A DNA stretch of 64,000 nucleotides from Lampris incognitus (GCF_029633865.1 NC_079216.1:65997450-66061449), one strand, 5' to 3'. Shown: positions 1-12,006, counted from the stretch's first letter. Made by a program: numbers and translations. The notes: generated by a model not told the origin, from the sequence alone.

Positions 1-735
1 TTTTTTTAGTGGTCCCAGGGTTCCCAGTCCGTTTTGCCAGGTAGCTGCTGCAGCTGGATCAACCTGCTGCAGGACGACTGACTGTTGCAGTCTTTCATTA
101 TTACCGCCGTATTGCTCGTGTCCAGTAATTACCAGAGTGATCCTGTTAGATGTCCACATTCTGCACCAGTCAATAGCCTTTCTGCTAATTCACTCCCTGA
201 ACAATCAGCTCATTTAGACTCTTCACTCTTGGAAATGAATGGAACTTGGCCCTGATATGGTTTCTCCTGGGCTGACCTGCTCAGGGCAACGTAAAGGCTT
301 TGTATTGCTGCATTAAAGCAGTAATAGAGTGAAGGCATCGGAAGTTCTCTCATAAATAGATAACGACATACGACAATTTGCTTCATATACATAGTTTGAG
401 CTCTAAACTGAATACACACCCTGGAGCTTCAGACACGAACCAAGCAGAAATACTCTCACATACATGCAAGCCTATCCGTTCAGTCCCTCTAATGACTCTG
501 AGGGTCTGCGGAGGTGTGGTGGGAGGTGTGGCGAGTCCTGCAGAGGCCCTTTTGCTGTTCATGAGGCTACACTTGGAGAAAAGACTACGTAGCGGTCCCA
601 ACAAGTGTGTCAGTTGTTCTCCTTGGCCACTGTCACTTTGAATGCTAAGTCACAGGAAGTTTCATGTCCTGACTGGACTCGTGTGCTTTGTCGCCTGGAA
701 GAACCCAGAAGGTTCAACAAAAATCAATTCAAGTA
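1..735. other. No recognisable gene or repeat
   Basis: Non-repetitive sequence without a credible coding exon: short open frames on both strands have no recognisable domain. No snd1 coding similarity was seen, although snd1 would be the expected left neighbour if the mammalian gene order holds. Confidence 0.4.
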
Positions 736-1145
736 GGGCGTCCAGGTGGCGTGGCGGTCTATTCTGTTGCCTAACAACACGGGGATCGTCGGTTCGAATC
801 CCCGTGTTACCTCCAGCTTGGTCGGGCGTCCCTACAGACACAATTGGCTGTGTCTGCGGGTGGGAAGCCGGATGTGGGTATGTGTCCTGGTCGCTGCACT
901 AGCGCCTCCTCTGGTCGGTCGGAGCGCCTGCTCAAGGGGGCGGGGGACTGGGGGGAATTACGTGATCCTCCCATGTGCTACGTCCCCCTGGTAAAACTCC
1001 TCACTGTCAGGTGAAAAGAAGCGGCTGGTGACTCCACATGTATGGGAGGAGGCATGTGGTAGTCTGCAGCCCTCCCCGGATCAGCAGAGGGGGTGGAGCA
1101 GAGACCGGGACGGCTCGGAAGAGTGGGGTAATTGGCTGGATACAA
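736..1145 (+). mobile_element. tRNA-derived SINE (family A), near full length
   Basis: The head begins GGGCGTCCAGGTGGCG and carries a Pol III B-box-like GGTTCGAATCCCCGTG about 60 bases in, as in a tRNA-derived promoter. A conserved body follows (GGATGTGGGTATGTGTCCTGG, then GTGAAAAGAAGCGGCTGGTGACTCC), then a CAGCAGAGGGGGTGGAGCAGAGACCGG tail block split here for brevity into recognisable pieces. At least nine other copies or fragments of this family occur in the window on both strands, which makes the repeat call secure. The final GGATACAACTGGGGAGAAAA tail of other copies is replaced at 1145 by telomere-like repeats. The SINE family name was not determined. Confidence 0.85.
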
Positions 1146-1458
1146 CCCTAACCCAACCCTGACCCAACCCTAACCCAACCCTAACCCAACCCCAACCCAA
1201 CCCTAACCTAACCCAATCCTAACCCTAACACAACCCTAACCCAACCCTAACCCAACCCTAACCCTAACCCAACCCTAACCCTAACCCAATCCTAACCCAA
1301 TCCTAACCCTAACCCAACCCTAACCCTAACCCAACCCTAACCCAACCCTAACCCAAACCTAACACTAATCCAACCCTTACCCTAACCCAATCCTAACCCT
1401 AACACAACCCTAACCCAACCCTAACCCTAACACTAATCCAACCCTAACCCTAACCCTA
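1145..1458 (+). repeat. Interstitial telomere-like repeat array
   Basis: About 310 bp of degenerate CCCTAA and CCCAACCCTAA units, the complement of vertebrate TTAGGG repeats. Units vary (CCCTAACCC, CCCAATCC, CCCTAACAC), so this is an old or imperfectly amplified array, not a chromosome end. It begins exactly where the upstream SINE tail reads GGATACAAC. Confidence 0.85.
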
Positions 1459-1459
1459 G

Positions 1460-2617
1460 CCACATGTGCACAACTTCACATAGCATCATAAAGTGATGGC
1501 CAGAATGTGTGGGAAAGTTCAAGGTATATCAAGGAAGATCATCTGGGATATGTTCCTCTAATCATCTCCTTGTGCACATAAGGTTTCATCAAGTTAAGGG
1601 TGCATGTTGTTGGTGCTTATGTGGGCCTGCATGTGCTGGTGTCTGCTGTGCGTGTGTGTTTGTGAGTCATGTGTGTACAGGAAGCAAGCTCAGCAGATTC
1701 CCGCCTTCACAGACTATTGGCTCGCAGAGAGCAGCATTACTCTCCTCTTTAATATCGTCTGTTAATGTGAGCCCCTGGCTAATTGAAAATGAACTAGTCT
1801 ATGTCTCCCTGTGGAGCCTTTACAGGGCTCTTAAAGAGACACACACCCTTTTAAAGACGACCCGGCACCCAAAGTCTCCAACTGTGGGCAAAGAATAGCT
1901 CGAGCTAGTAAACAAATCAATAAATTATTTAGCATGGAGGTGCTCCATCAGGTGAAGCTGTGATACTGTTATCCTCCCTAAAAAAGAAACCGCTAATAAA
2001 TCAAGAATATGTGGAGATAAAACCCCACATAAAGCAAGCGCACAGTGTGCAACTCCAGTGGCAGTGATTTACAGCAGGCCGAGCTAAACTGCTTACCGTC
2101 AGGGGCTGTAATGGATGCCAGCGCCTCATCCTAATTTCTATGCCTCGGAATAGATATTGCTGCTGTTATTTTCTCTCAACGCGATTTCGCTGATGTCTCC
2201 CAAGGTACCCCGCTGCGCTATAGTTGCACCATATGGGCCCAAAATGGTGCAATTAAAAAACTCGCTCGAAGTCTCTGAAAATTGATCACTAAGACAAGCA
2301 ATTTCGGTTTCAATAAGCGCCGTAATAGACGAATTGTCTGCCGTTTCTCCTACCGTGGGTCTGATGACGAGTCTCCGGGGCGGACGTGGAAAGGGACAGA
2401 CGTTCGTGAGAGACGAGCTGTGAAAATGAAAGTTATTTGTCTCAGAGATCTGGGAATTTGAACGAACTGTGTCATTAAATCCGGCATAGGAAAAGTTCCA
2501 AGAAGCCATGTGGGCTTTGCGCTTAGATGGTCGCACACAAACGCACACCGGCTTTTAGTGTGAGCTTGACTTTTTTATTTTCATTCATTTCTCTTTTTAA
2601 TTGTCTCTTGCACATCA

Positions 2618-2620
<3 letters not shown>
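1460..2620. other. Unique AT-rich stretch, candidate conserved non-coding DNA
   Basis: No tandem or interspersed repeat is visible and no open frame has a recognisable domain. Composition is balanced, with AT-rich motifs such as AAATTATTTAGCATGG and CTAATTGAAAAT. In a window otherwise crowded with repeats, such a stretch is a candidate regulatory element, but only cross-species alignment could show this. Confidence 0.3.

Positions 2621-2652
<32 letters not shown>
2621..2652 (+). repeat. (CA)n microsatellite
   Basis: Uninterrupted CA dinucleotides, about 16 copies. Confidence 0.95.
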
Positions 2653-2655
<3 letters not shown>

Positions 2656-2869
2656 TCACATAGATTCGGCTCAGCTCTATAAATGGATAGACAGCTTGAT
2701 AACAGACACATTGAAAGTTCAGCGCAGTGCCATCTCTGCCCCACTGTCTGGTGTGCACATGATGGTCACTACCACATTATGAGCGTGTCTGTTGCTGATG
2801 AGTACTGAGTACACTACACAACTACACAACTGTGACTTACACAGTACTGTAAGGAGAATGCATTACAGG

Positions 2870-3245
2870 GCCACAAGTCCTCCGACCCATATGACCACAC
2901 AGGTCGTTTGTCCTCTAATACGACCCACAGGAGCGTTTCCTAAATTAGCGCCCTTACCGGCGGCAGGAGATATGCCACAGATACTTTTTGCCTCTGTGCA
3001 TTGTGGGTATCTACTTGTTGACATCCTTTTTACAAGGCCTCATTAGACAGGCTAATGAAGGTAAGTAGTCAGTAAATACTGATAAAAACAATCTGAGAAC
3101 AATAGAATATGTAGTCAGTGCGTTTTAGTGTTGTTTCGCTGTCCAGTATAGCGACTAAGCTTGCTACTGGCAGCACGACCGCTAGAGGTCGCTAACTTTA
3201 AAACGTAACAAACGACGTATGGGGTCGTTTTTTTGGTGGAGGGCA
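2870..3245 (-). mobile_element. Interspersed repeat with terminal inverted repeats, copy 1
   Basis: The left end reads AAGTCCTCCGACCCATATGACC. The right end, read on the minus strand, is CCCTCCACCAAAAAAACGACC, giving loosely matching inverted ends around a CGACCC core. Internal blocks (CGACCCACAGGAGCG, GGCGCTAATT-type sequence, CAGCGAAACAACAC on the minus strand) recur in the opposite orientation at about 16400-16900 and 18130-18165. No coding capacity is visible. It is probably a non-autonomous DNA transposon; the family is unknown. Confidence 0.6.
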
Positions 3246-4084
3246 GCTTCCCGAGGACAGTGACGCGTGCAACGTGAAAAATGGGATGCCTCTGGCTCAT
3301 GGGAACTGCCTGCAACAGGTTTGCCTCCGTATAGGGCTCTCTATTGCCCCCTGCTGTGTGTTTGGCCTTTCTCATTTCCGTACAAAATGAAATACAACTG
3401 GATCGTCCATGAACAGGGTTCGTCGTCTGTCACTTGCCTTCAACATGTCAATCTCCTCCGCTCCTCTCATCTGCAGCCGTCCTCTGCTCGTCAAAAGACA
3501 TGACAGTCGTCTGTCTACAGAAGGAGACAGCACAGGGAAGCAGAACTGACTTTTAATTCATCAAGTTTTCCGACTTCAGTGGGAAAGAAGAGAGGAAAAA
3601 TATATCAAGGTACTGACTCTCTCTCTCTGCAACCCACAATCTCCAAAGGCCTCGACGCTGCCTCAGAGATGATGCAACCTGCTTTTTTTCCCTTTTTTTA
3701 GCTGCAGGTCTCTCACTAAGCCAGCAGATGGCATCAGTTGTTAAAGAGAAGCAATGTGGCGCACACATCGTACCATCAAAGAGCAGAGCAAGAGATTTCA
3801 GCGGAGACACGATTTCCAATAATGATGTTGCGCCATGTGATGCCCTGTAACTTTAACACACCCCGTCACTGGCCATGTGAGCAGCAGCAACAACAACAAA
3901 ACAACAACAACAACAATGACACGTTTTCACAGGATTATGAAAAGATGGCGTCTTTGTTTCCAGTCAAGCTATTGTGGCGAACGTAGAAGCAACGACAAAG
4001 GTACCTTTGCAACCCCTTTACTGAACTCACACAGAAACCAGAACTTACGGAAACGTGACGCAATACATGGGGCGTCATCTACTC
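3246..4084. other. No gene seen; short CAA-rich tract
   Basis: Mostly non-repetitive, with a CTCTCTCT run near 3620 and a CAACAACAA/CAG tract at about 3883-3917. Open frames lack recognisable domains. Confidence 0.4.
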
Positions 4085-6145
4085 CAGTGTTTCTCAACCG
4101 GGGGTCCGCGGACCCCTAGTGGTCCGTGGTGTAATTGCAAGGGGTCCGTGAAAATAAAATATCTCTTAAAAAAAGATCCTATGACATTTATAGAAATAGG
4201 ATTATTTTACTCAAATGTGACTGAGACCTTTATCTACCTAATCTATAAAGGGTAACAGGACTTTTTCCTCTAATTACATCTGTTTCACAAGTGTAATTTA
4301 TTGTATTTTAATAAGAGAGCTCGCTCCCGTTTGCATTGTTAAAAGTTACTGAATACATATTGTTTTGTTACATATATCTGAAAGTTACTGAATACATATT
4401 CTGTTCTGTTACATATATCTGAAAGTTACTGAATACATATTCTGTTTTGTTACATATATCTGAAAGTTACTGAATACATATTCTGTGTTGTTACATATAT
4501 CTGAAAGTTACTGAATACATATTCTGTTTTGTTACATATATCTGAAAGTTACTGAATACATATTCTGTTTTGTTACATATATCTGAAAGTTACTGCATAC
4601 ATATTCTCTTTTGTTACATATATCTGAGAGTTACTGAATACATATTCTGTTTTGTTACATATATCTGAAAGTTACTGAATACATATTCTGTTTTGTTAAC
4701 TATATCTGAAAGTTACTGAATACATATTCTGTTTTGTTACATATATCTGAAAGTTACTGAATACATATTCTGTTTTGTTACATATATCTGAAAGTTACTG
4801 AATACATATTCTGTCTTGTTACATATATCTGAAAGTTACTGCATACATATTCTGTTTTGTTACATATATCTGAAAGTTACTGAATACATATTCTGTTTTG
4901 TTACATATATCTGAAAGTTACTGCATACATATTCTCTTTTGTTACATATATCTGAGAGTTACTGAATACATATTCTGTTTTGTTACATATATCTGAAAGT
5001 TACTGAATACATATTCTGTTTTGTTAACTATATCTGAAAGTTACTGAATACATATTCTGTTTTGTTACATATATCTGAAAGTTACTGAATACATATTGTT
5101 TTGTTACATATATCTGAAAGTTACTGAATACATATTCTGTCTTGTTACATATATCTGAAAGTTACTGCATACATATTCTGTTTTGTTACATATATCTGAA
5201 AGTTACTGCATACATATTCTGTTTTGTTACATATATCTGAAAGTTACTGAATACATATTCTGTCTTGTTACATATATCTGAAAGTTACTGCATACATATT
5301 CTGTTTTGTTACATATATCTGAAAGTTACTGAATACATATTCTGTGTTGTTACATATATCTGGAAGTTACTGCATAAGAATTCTGTTTTGTTACATATAT
5401 CTGAAAGTTACTGAATACATATTCTGTTTTGTTACATATATCTGAAAGTTACTGAATACATATTCTGTCTTGTTACATATATCTGAAAGTTACTGAATAC
5501 ATATTCTGTTTTGTTACATATATCTGAAAGTTACTGAATACATATTCTGTCTTGTTACATATATCTGAAAGTTACTGAATACATATTCTGTCTTGTTACA
5601 TATATCTGAAAGTTACTGAATACATATTCTGTTTTGTTACATATATCTGAAAGTTACTGAATACATATTCTGTTTTGTTACATATATCTGAAAGTTACTG
5701 AATACATATTCTGTTTTGTTACATATATCTGAAAGTTACTGAATACATATTCTGTGTTGTTACATATATCTGAAAGTTACTGCATAAGAATTCTGTTTTG
5801 TTACATATATCTGAAAGTTACTGAATACATATTCTGTCTTGTTACATATATCTGAAAGTTACTGAATACATATTCTGTTTTGTTACATATATCTGAAAGT
5901 TACTGAATACATATTCTGTCTTGTTACATATATCTGAAAGTTACTGCATAAGAATTCTGTTTTGTTAACTATATCTACGTTTTTGCCCCAAAGAGTGAAT
6001 AAATGCTGTAATGCAATTTAAAATGCAGTTTCTACTGTTTCTACCAAATTGCAACCCCCCTCCCCCAAGATCAGGTGGAGGGGTCCTCAGGGTAGACCAA
6101 AAATACGCAGGGGGTCCAGGACCCCAAAAAGGTGGAGAACCACTG
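4085..6145 (+). mobile_element. hAT-type non-autonomous transposon containing a 41-bp minisatellite
   Basis: The left end is CAGTGTTTCTCAACC and the right end reads CAGTGGTTCTCCACC on the minus strand, typical hAT-style inverted ends. Flanking octamers ATCTACTC (4077-4084) and GTCTACTC (6146-6153) match at 7 of 8 positions, as expected for a hAT target duplication. The first 260 bp recur inverted at about 34540-34797, confirming an interspersed family. There is no transposase frame. Its middle is occupied by a large tandem array (4341-5978). Confidence 0.8.
4341..5978 (+). repeat. 41-bp minisatellite, about 40 copies
   Basis: The unit is about CTGAAAGTTACTGAATACAT followed by ATTCTGTTTTGTTACATATAT, spacing 41 bp. 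Variants (GCATACATATTCTC, CATAAGAATTCTG, GTTAACTATA) recur at multiples of the unit: for example the GCATAC...CTCTTTTG variant repeats after about 329 bp and the GAATTC variant after about 412 bp. This indicates higher-order amplification. It lies wholly inside the hAT-type element. Confidence 0.95.
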
Positions 6146-6153
6146 GTCTACTC

Positions 6154-6785
6154 GAACAACCAAGTTGTTCAGGGTTTCAGTTCCAAGGTTACACAACACA
6201 ACAGAATGACAACTACAATTACACCACAACAAACAGTAATCACACAAACACGTAAAACCACATAAAACACTTACAAAACATTTAATAACAACTGACAATC
6301 TGCACGCAGTGCCTGATGGGTAAACCAGGACAATTGGCACAATTCTGACGGGGTAGCGACTTCGCTACACTATCTATCCAAAAGCAAGACGTAAGTGACA
6401 CACGAGTAACGTCACAATCCGTGCCAAGCTAAGAGACCACGTGAGTCCTGGGAATGACGTGCGGTTTTGTGGAAGATTGTGTTCAAATGAGCTCACAGCG
6501 AAGTCAACGCCAGTTAAATTGTGTAGCTCTGAACCACAGCTGCTTTCTCCGAGGCTGCAGCCTTCACGTTCCAGTCAGGTCGGTTTTATTTGTGTAGCCC
6601 CGCATCACAAGTCACAAATCTGCCTCAAGGGACGACGTCCTGTCCTCAGACCCTCGCATGGGATAAGGAGGAACCCCCGGAAAGGGAGGTACAGTAGAAG
6701 GCAGTGGCTGACGTCATCTATCCCAAGACCATTGATTTCGATGTGAGCTCCCAAAATAAACAAATAAATAAATACATTGTATGTG

Positions 6786-6830
<45 letters not shown>

Positions 6831-6984
6831 AGCTAAGTGGAATTCCCTTAGCTAATCAAATAAGATAGAGGCTCGCTGGGGTTCTTTAAGTGACGTACAA
6901 GCTGATGTACTTCAGTGCACACCAACATTTATCAACTCACCACCAGGAGGTCAACCAACCTTGGCTTTGTCATGCTGTGTTACT
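6154..6984. other. Repeat-tail-like sequence and a (TA)n tract
   Basis: No gene seen. The stretch at about 6575-6670 (GTTTTATTTGTGTAGCCCCGC, then CTGCCTCAAGGGA) resembles 3' tails of fish LINEs seen elsewhere in the window. An alternating TA tract runs from about 6785 to 6830. Confidence 0.45.
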
Positions 6985-8205
6985 GGACGGATGGACGGAT
7001 GGATGAAAGGATGGGTGGGTGGCTGGAAGGATGATGGATGGATGAAAGGATGGGTGGATGGATGAAAGGACGGGTGGATGGATGGATGGATGGGAGGATG
7101 AAAGGATGGATGAAAGGATGGATGGCTGGTTGGATGAAAGGATGGGTGGATGGATGAAAGGACGGGTGGATGGATGGATGGATGGATGATGGATGGATGG
7201 ATGGATGAAAGGACGGGTGGATGGATGGCTGGCTGGATGGATGGATGGATGGATGGATGGATGGATGGATGAAAGGATGGATGGGTGGCTGGATGAAAGG
7301 ATGGGTGGATGGATGGTTGGAAGGATGGATGGATGGATGAAAGGATGGATGGATGGATGAAAGGATGGATGGATGGATGGATGGATGGATGGATGGATGG
7401 ATGGATGGATGAAAGGATGGGTGGATGGATGAAAGGATGGGTGGATGGATGAAAGGACGGGTGGATGGATGGTTGGAAGGATGGCTGGATGGATGAAAGG
7501 ATGGATGGATGGATGGATGAAAGGATGGCTGGATGGATGGATGGATAGATGGCTGGATGGATGAAAGGATGGGTGGATGGATGGCTGGAAGGATGGCTGG
7601 CTGGATGGATGGATGGATGAAAGGATGGGTGGATGGATGAAAGGATGGGAGGATGGATGAAAGGACGCGTGGATGGATGGTTGGAAGGATGGCTGGATGG
7701 ATGAAAGGATGGATGGATGGATGAAAGGATGGGTGGATGGATGGATGGATGGATGGATGGCTGGAAGGATGATGGATGGATGAAAGGATGGGTGGATGGA
7801 TGAAAGGATGGGTGGATGGATGGCTGGAAGGATGGCTGGCTGGATGGATGGATGGATGAAAGGATGGCTGGATGGATGGCTGGATGGCTGGATGGATGAA
7901 AGGATGGGTGGATGGATGGAAGGATGATGGATGGCTGGATGGGTGGATGGCTGGATGGATGAAAGGATGGCTGGATGGATGAAAGGACGGGTGGATGGAT
8001 GGATGGCTGGCTGGATGGATGGATGGATGGCTGGACGGGTGGATGGCTGGATGGATGAGTTGATGAATTGGTTTATGAACTGGATGGCTGGCTGGATGAA
8101 AGGATGGCTGGATGGGTGGCTGGATGGCTGGATGGATGAAAGGATGGGTGGATGGCTGGATGGGTGGATGGCTGGCTGGATGAGTTGATGAATTGGTTTA
8201 TGAAC
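6985..8205 (+). repeat. TGGA-rich minisatellite, 1.2 kb
   Basis: Built of GGATGGAT tetramers mixed with GAAAGGATGG, GGGTGGATGG and GGCTGGAT blocks. A GATGAGTTGATGAATTGGTT block appears twice (near 8050 and 8175), so the right end is a segmental duplication. The 419-residue frame on the minus strand (His-Pro-Ser/Ile repeats) is a consequence of the 4-bp repeat and is not a gene. Confidence 0.95.
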
Positions 8206-10082
8206 TGGATGGCTGGACCGATGTGGCATTTAATTTAACAGATTAATAAACACAGGCCACCTCCCTGTGGTAGTTGATGAATAAAGGTGCTAATCCGCTC
8301 GTCCGACACCACCAGCTGATGTGGTCCACCACGGCTGGGGACTGTGGCGTGGCCGTGACTACGTTGAGGGTCTCCTCCCCCCCCCCTTCACCCCACCACT
8401 GGTTAGGCTGGATGACCACTCTTGGCTATTTTTATCCCTGTGGTGCTGTTTCTGTTTCTCAGTCAGCAGAGGGGAGGGCACGGGTGCAGGCATCTCTCAC
8501 ACCCACCCCCCTCTCTCTCTCTCTCTCTCCCTCTACCTACCTCCCTCTCTCTCTCCCTCCCTCCCTCTCTCTCTCCCTCTACCTCTCTCTACCTCCGTCT
8601 ATTCGGCACCGTTTCCAAAAATAGCTGCGAGTCGTGATCTGCTCGTCCTTGAAAGAGCGAGGGGGAGAGGGGGGAGAGGGGGGGGAGGTGTATTATTGCT
8701 TAAAATCAGAGGAGGGGTTATGGATTGATACAAATAGTCACTCCCGCCAAGCCAGCCCCTGCGCGGTCCTGAATTAATGTGTTGCTATTTTTGGGAGCCC
8801 CGTGTTTCCAGGGGAGACCTAATGACGCAATGACGTCAATGCGGGTCAATCGCAGACTGGAGGAATTGAGCGGCTTCCATTTGGGCTTTTCGCAGTGTTT
8901 CTACAGAAAGGAGGGAAACGGCTGCAAGATGGAAGTACTCCCCTCTCTCTCTCTCCCTCTCTCTCTCTCTCCCTCTCTCTCTCTGTCCACACGCGCCGGA
9001 GGAAGGGCAGACGAGGCGGTCTGCAGAAGAGAGAATACCCCCCCCCCCCAGCGCTCCGAGCACCGGCGGTGGCGAGGGAGGTGTGTATGGATGCGTTTTC
9101 CTCCACAGGGCTCCGGGGGAGGAGGGTGCCTGCCGCGGAGCAGCCACCCGGCAGGGCATGTTTCTGGGGAGATGCCTCGGTCCGCTCTCCCCCCTCTCTC
9201 CCCCCTCTCTCTCTCTCTTTGCGCTCAGCTTTAGCCATTAGCAACTTGTGTGATGCTCGCTTGTGTGGACGTGTACTGCCCCCCCCCCCGCCGCCGCCCC
9301 CCCCCCGCGTACGCAATGTGCTGGTTATCTGTTTGCCGTTACTTGTAGCTATTAGTCCACCTGGGGGGGGGGGCTTCTGTTGTTGTTGTTGTTTTCTCCT
9401 AGGGGCTTTAGAAAACCCCGACCCTTTACCGAGCGCGTGCATTTCGGCTCGCGGCGGCGGCGGCGGCGGCGGCGTGCCCCTCATCGCACCTGCCTCAGAA
9501 ATATACAACATCATCATCATCACGATGAGAATGATCATTCTCATGATGATGATGATGATGATGATGGCAGTGTACACAGCCGTGACGCGTCTCACTTGGC
9601 TCGTTTCGGATCTTCTTCGTGTGCTTTGCTGATCGTTGATGTTTCTGATTTTTCCTCTTTCTTTTTTTTTCTTCTTCTCTCTAAGCTCGGCTCGAGTCCC
9701 GTGTGCGCGCGCACAGCCGAATTTCGTTCATTTGAAGAAGTTGAAATTCGTCCGCGGGACGCAGCTTTTCTTTCTTTTCTTCACTTTGACGTCATGCCAC
9801 AGTATGGGCCAGCTGTTTATGGCTTCACGTGTTTTTATTCCCCATTGATTGACTGCATGATATCCATAATCACTGCGAGGTTATTGGGGGGGGGGGGGCT
9901 GCTGGCCAGGTGACGTGTATATAGGCTGCAGGAGCTGGAAGTACAGCCACTTTCAAAAACAGCGACAACAAAAAACAACAATGATAATAACAACAATTTC
10001 AAACAAACCAGAAGAGAAGCGTGTTGCATGTGTGGTACTCCTGCTAACACACACACACACAAATACATTTAGTCAGAGAGAT

Positions 10083-10084
<2 letters not shown>
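8206..10084 (+). promoter_or_regulatory. CpG-rich, promoter-like block with two palindromic CREs
   Basis: This is the most CpG-rich non-repeat stretch in the left half. It has many CG dinucleotides, CCGCCGCC and GGCGGCGGCGG runs, and two perfect CRE palindromes TGACGTCA at 8831-8838 and 9787-9794. CT-rich microsatellites (about 8505-8600 and 8938-8990) and an ATG/GAT run (9541-9566) interrupt it. No initiation site or first coding exon could be assigned. It lies about 10 kb upstream of mir-129 on the same strand, so it could promote a primary microRNA transcript, but this is inference only. Confidence 0.35.

Positions 10085-10176
<92 letters not shown>
10085..10176 (+). repeat. (CA)n microsatellite
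   Basis: About 46 uninterrupted CA units, preceded by a shorter CA run near 10050. Confidence 0.97.
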
Positions 10177-10178
<2 letters not shown>

Positions 10179-10339
10179 TGTCGTGAGAGGGGGATTCTAG
10201 GGCGTTGACCGGCGGAGCTGGGGGGAAGGCGCTGAGGACCCTGGACAGCTCCCCTCCAGCTTCCCGCTGGATGATGGTCCACCCTGTCTGCACGGGCTGC
10301 AGCATCAGGCCGGGCTGCAAAACTTCACAAAATAGCCGT

Positions 10340-11606
10340 CCTGCACGTCCCGTTACTGCACGTCCTGTTACTGCACGTCCTGTTACTGCACGTCCTGCAC
10401 GTTCTGCACATCCTGTTACTGCACGTCCTGCACGTCCCGTTACTGCACGTCCCGTTACTGCACGTCCTGCACGTCCTGTTACTGCACGTCCTGTTACTGC
10501 ACGTCCTGCACGTCCTGCACGTCCCGTTACTGCACGTCCTGTTACTGCACGTCCTGCACGTCCTGTTACTGCACGTCCTGTTACTGCACGTCCTGCACGT
10601 CCCGTTACTGCACGTCCTGTTACTGCACGTCCTGCACGTCCTGTTACTGCACGTCCTGTTACTGCACGTCCTGCACGTCCCGTTACTGCACGTCCTGTTA
10701 CTGCACGTCCTGCACGTCCCGTTACTGCACGTCCTGTTACTGCACGTCCTGCACGTCCTGTTACTGCACGTCCTGCACGTCCTGTTACTGCACGTCCTGT
10801 TACGGCACGTCCTGCACATCCTGCACGTCCTGTTACTGCACGTCCTGCACGTCCCGTTACTGCACGTCCTGCACATCCTGCACGTCCTGTTACTGCATGT
10901 CCTGCACGTCCCATTACTGCACGTCCTGCACGTCCCGTTACTGCACATCCTGTTACTGCACGTCCTGTTACTGCACGTCCTGTTACTGCACATCCTGTTA
11001 CTGCACGTCCCGTTACTGCACATCCTGTTACTGCACGTCCTGTTACTGCACGTCCTGCACGTCCTGTTACTGCACGTCCTGCACGTCCCGTTACTGCACG
11101 TCCTGCATGTCCTGTTACTGCACATCCTGTTACTGCACGTCCTGCACATCCTGTTACTGCACGTCCTGCACGTCCCGTTACTGCACATCCTGTTACTGCA
11201 CGTCCTGCACATCCTGTTACTGCACATCCTGTTACTGCACGTCCTGTTACTGCACATCCTGTTACTGCACGTCCTGTTACTGCACGTCCTGTTACTGCAC
11301 GTCCTGCACGTCCCGTTACTGCACATCCTGTTACTGCACGTCCTGCAGATCCTGTTACTGCACGTCCTGTTACTGCACATCCTGCACGTCCTGTTACTGC
11401 ACATCCTGTTACTGCACGTCCTGCACATCCTGTTACTGCACGTCCTGTTACTGCACGTCCTGCACGTCCTGTTACTGCACGTCCTGTTACTGCACGTCCT
11501 GCACGTCCTGTTACTGCACATCCTGTTACTGCACGTCCTGCACGTCCTGTTACTGCACATCCTGTTACTGCACGTCCTGTTACTGCACGTACTGCACATC
11601 CTGTTA
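10340..11606 (+). repeat. Composite 15/9-bp minisatellite
   Basis: Alternating 15-bp (TGCACGTCCTGTTAC) and 9-bp (TGCACGTCC) modules over 1.27 kb. Because both modules are multiples of three, all frames stay open, giving spurious proteins such as a Pro-Val-Thr-Ala-Arg repeat of 488 residues. CACGTCC units dominate at the left; CACATCC variants become frequent after about 10800. Confidence 0.96.
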
Positions 11607-11687
11607 CTTGTCTGCTATACGACACGTTTCACAAAGTACTCGATGATGTACAATGTTGGCAAACATGCTGAATTGTCCCTTTTGGTC

Positions 11688-12006
11688 TGGATTTTCCCCC
11701 TTTTCTCCCCAACTGTATCCGGCCAATCACCCCCTCTGCCGATCCGGGGAGGGCTGCAGACTACCACATGCCTCCTCCCATACATGTGGAGTCACCAGCC
11801 GCTTCTTTTCACCTGACAGTGAGGAGTTTCACCAGGGGGACGTAGCGCGTGGGATGATCACGCTGTTCCCCCCAGTCCCCCCCCCCCCCCGAAGAGGCGC
11901 CCCGACCGAACAGAGGTGGCGCTAGTGCAGTGACCAGGACACATACCCACATCCGGCTTCCCACCCACAAACACGGCCAATTGTGTCTGTAGGGACACCC
12001 GAGCAA
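11688..12006 (-). mobile_element. tRNA-derived SINE family A, head-truncated copy
   Basis: On the minus strand it reads from GTCCCTACAGACACAATTGG through the conserved body to the CCGGATACAGTTGGGGAG tail. The tRNA-like head with the B box is missing, so it is a truncated copy. Confidence 0.85.

Noticed and set aside
736-1145. tRNA gene suggested by the B box GGTTCGAATCC
   Set aside because: The head does not fold as a complete cloverleaf on inspection, and the same sequence recurs as the head of SINE copies.
1145-1458. Chromosome end
   Set aside because: The repeats are degenerate, only 310 bp long, and unique sequence and genes lie to the right with a SINE to the left.
10205-11671. Open frames of up to 518 residues on both strands
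   Set aside because: Units of 15 and 9 bp keep all frames open; no gene has such symmetry on both strands.
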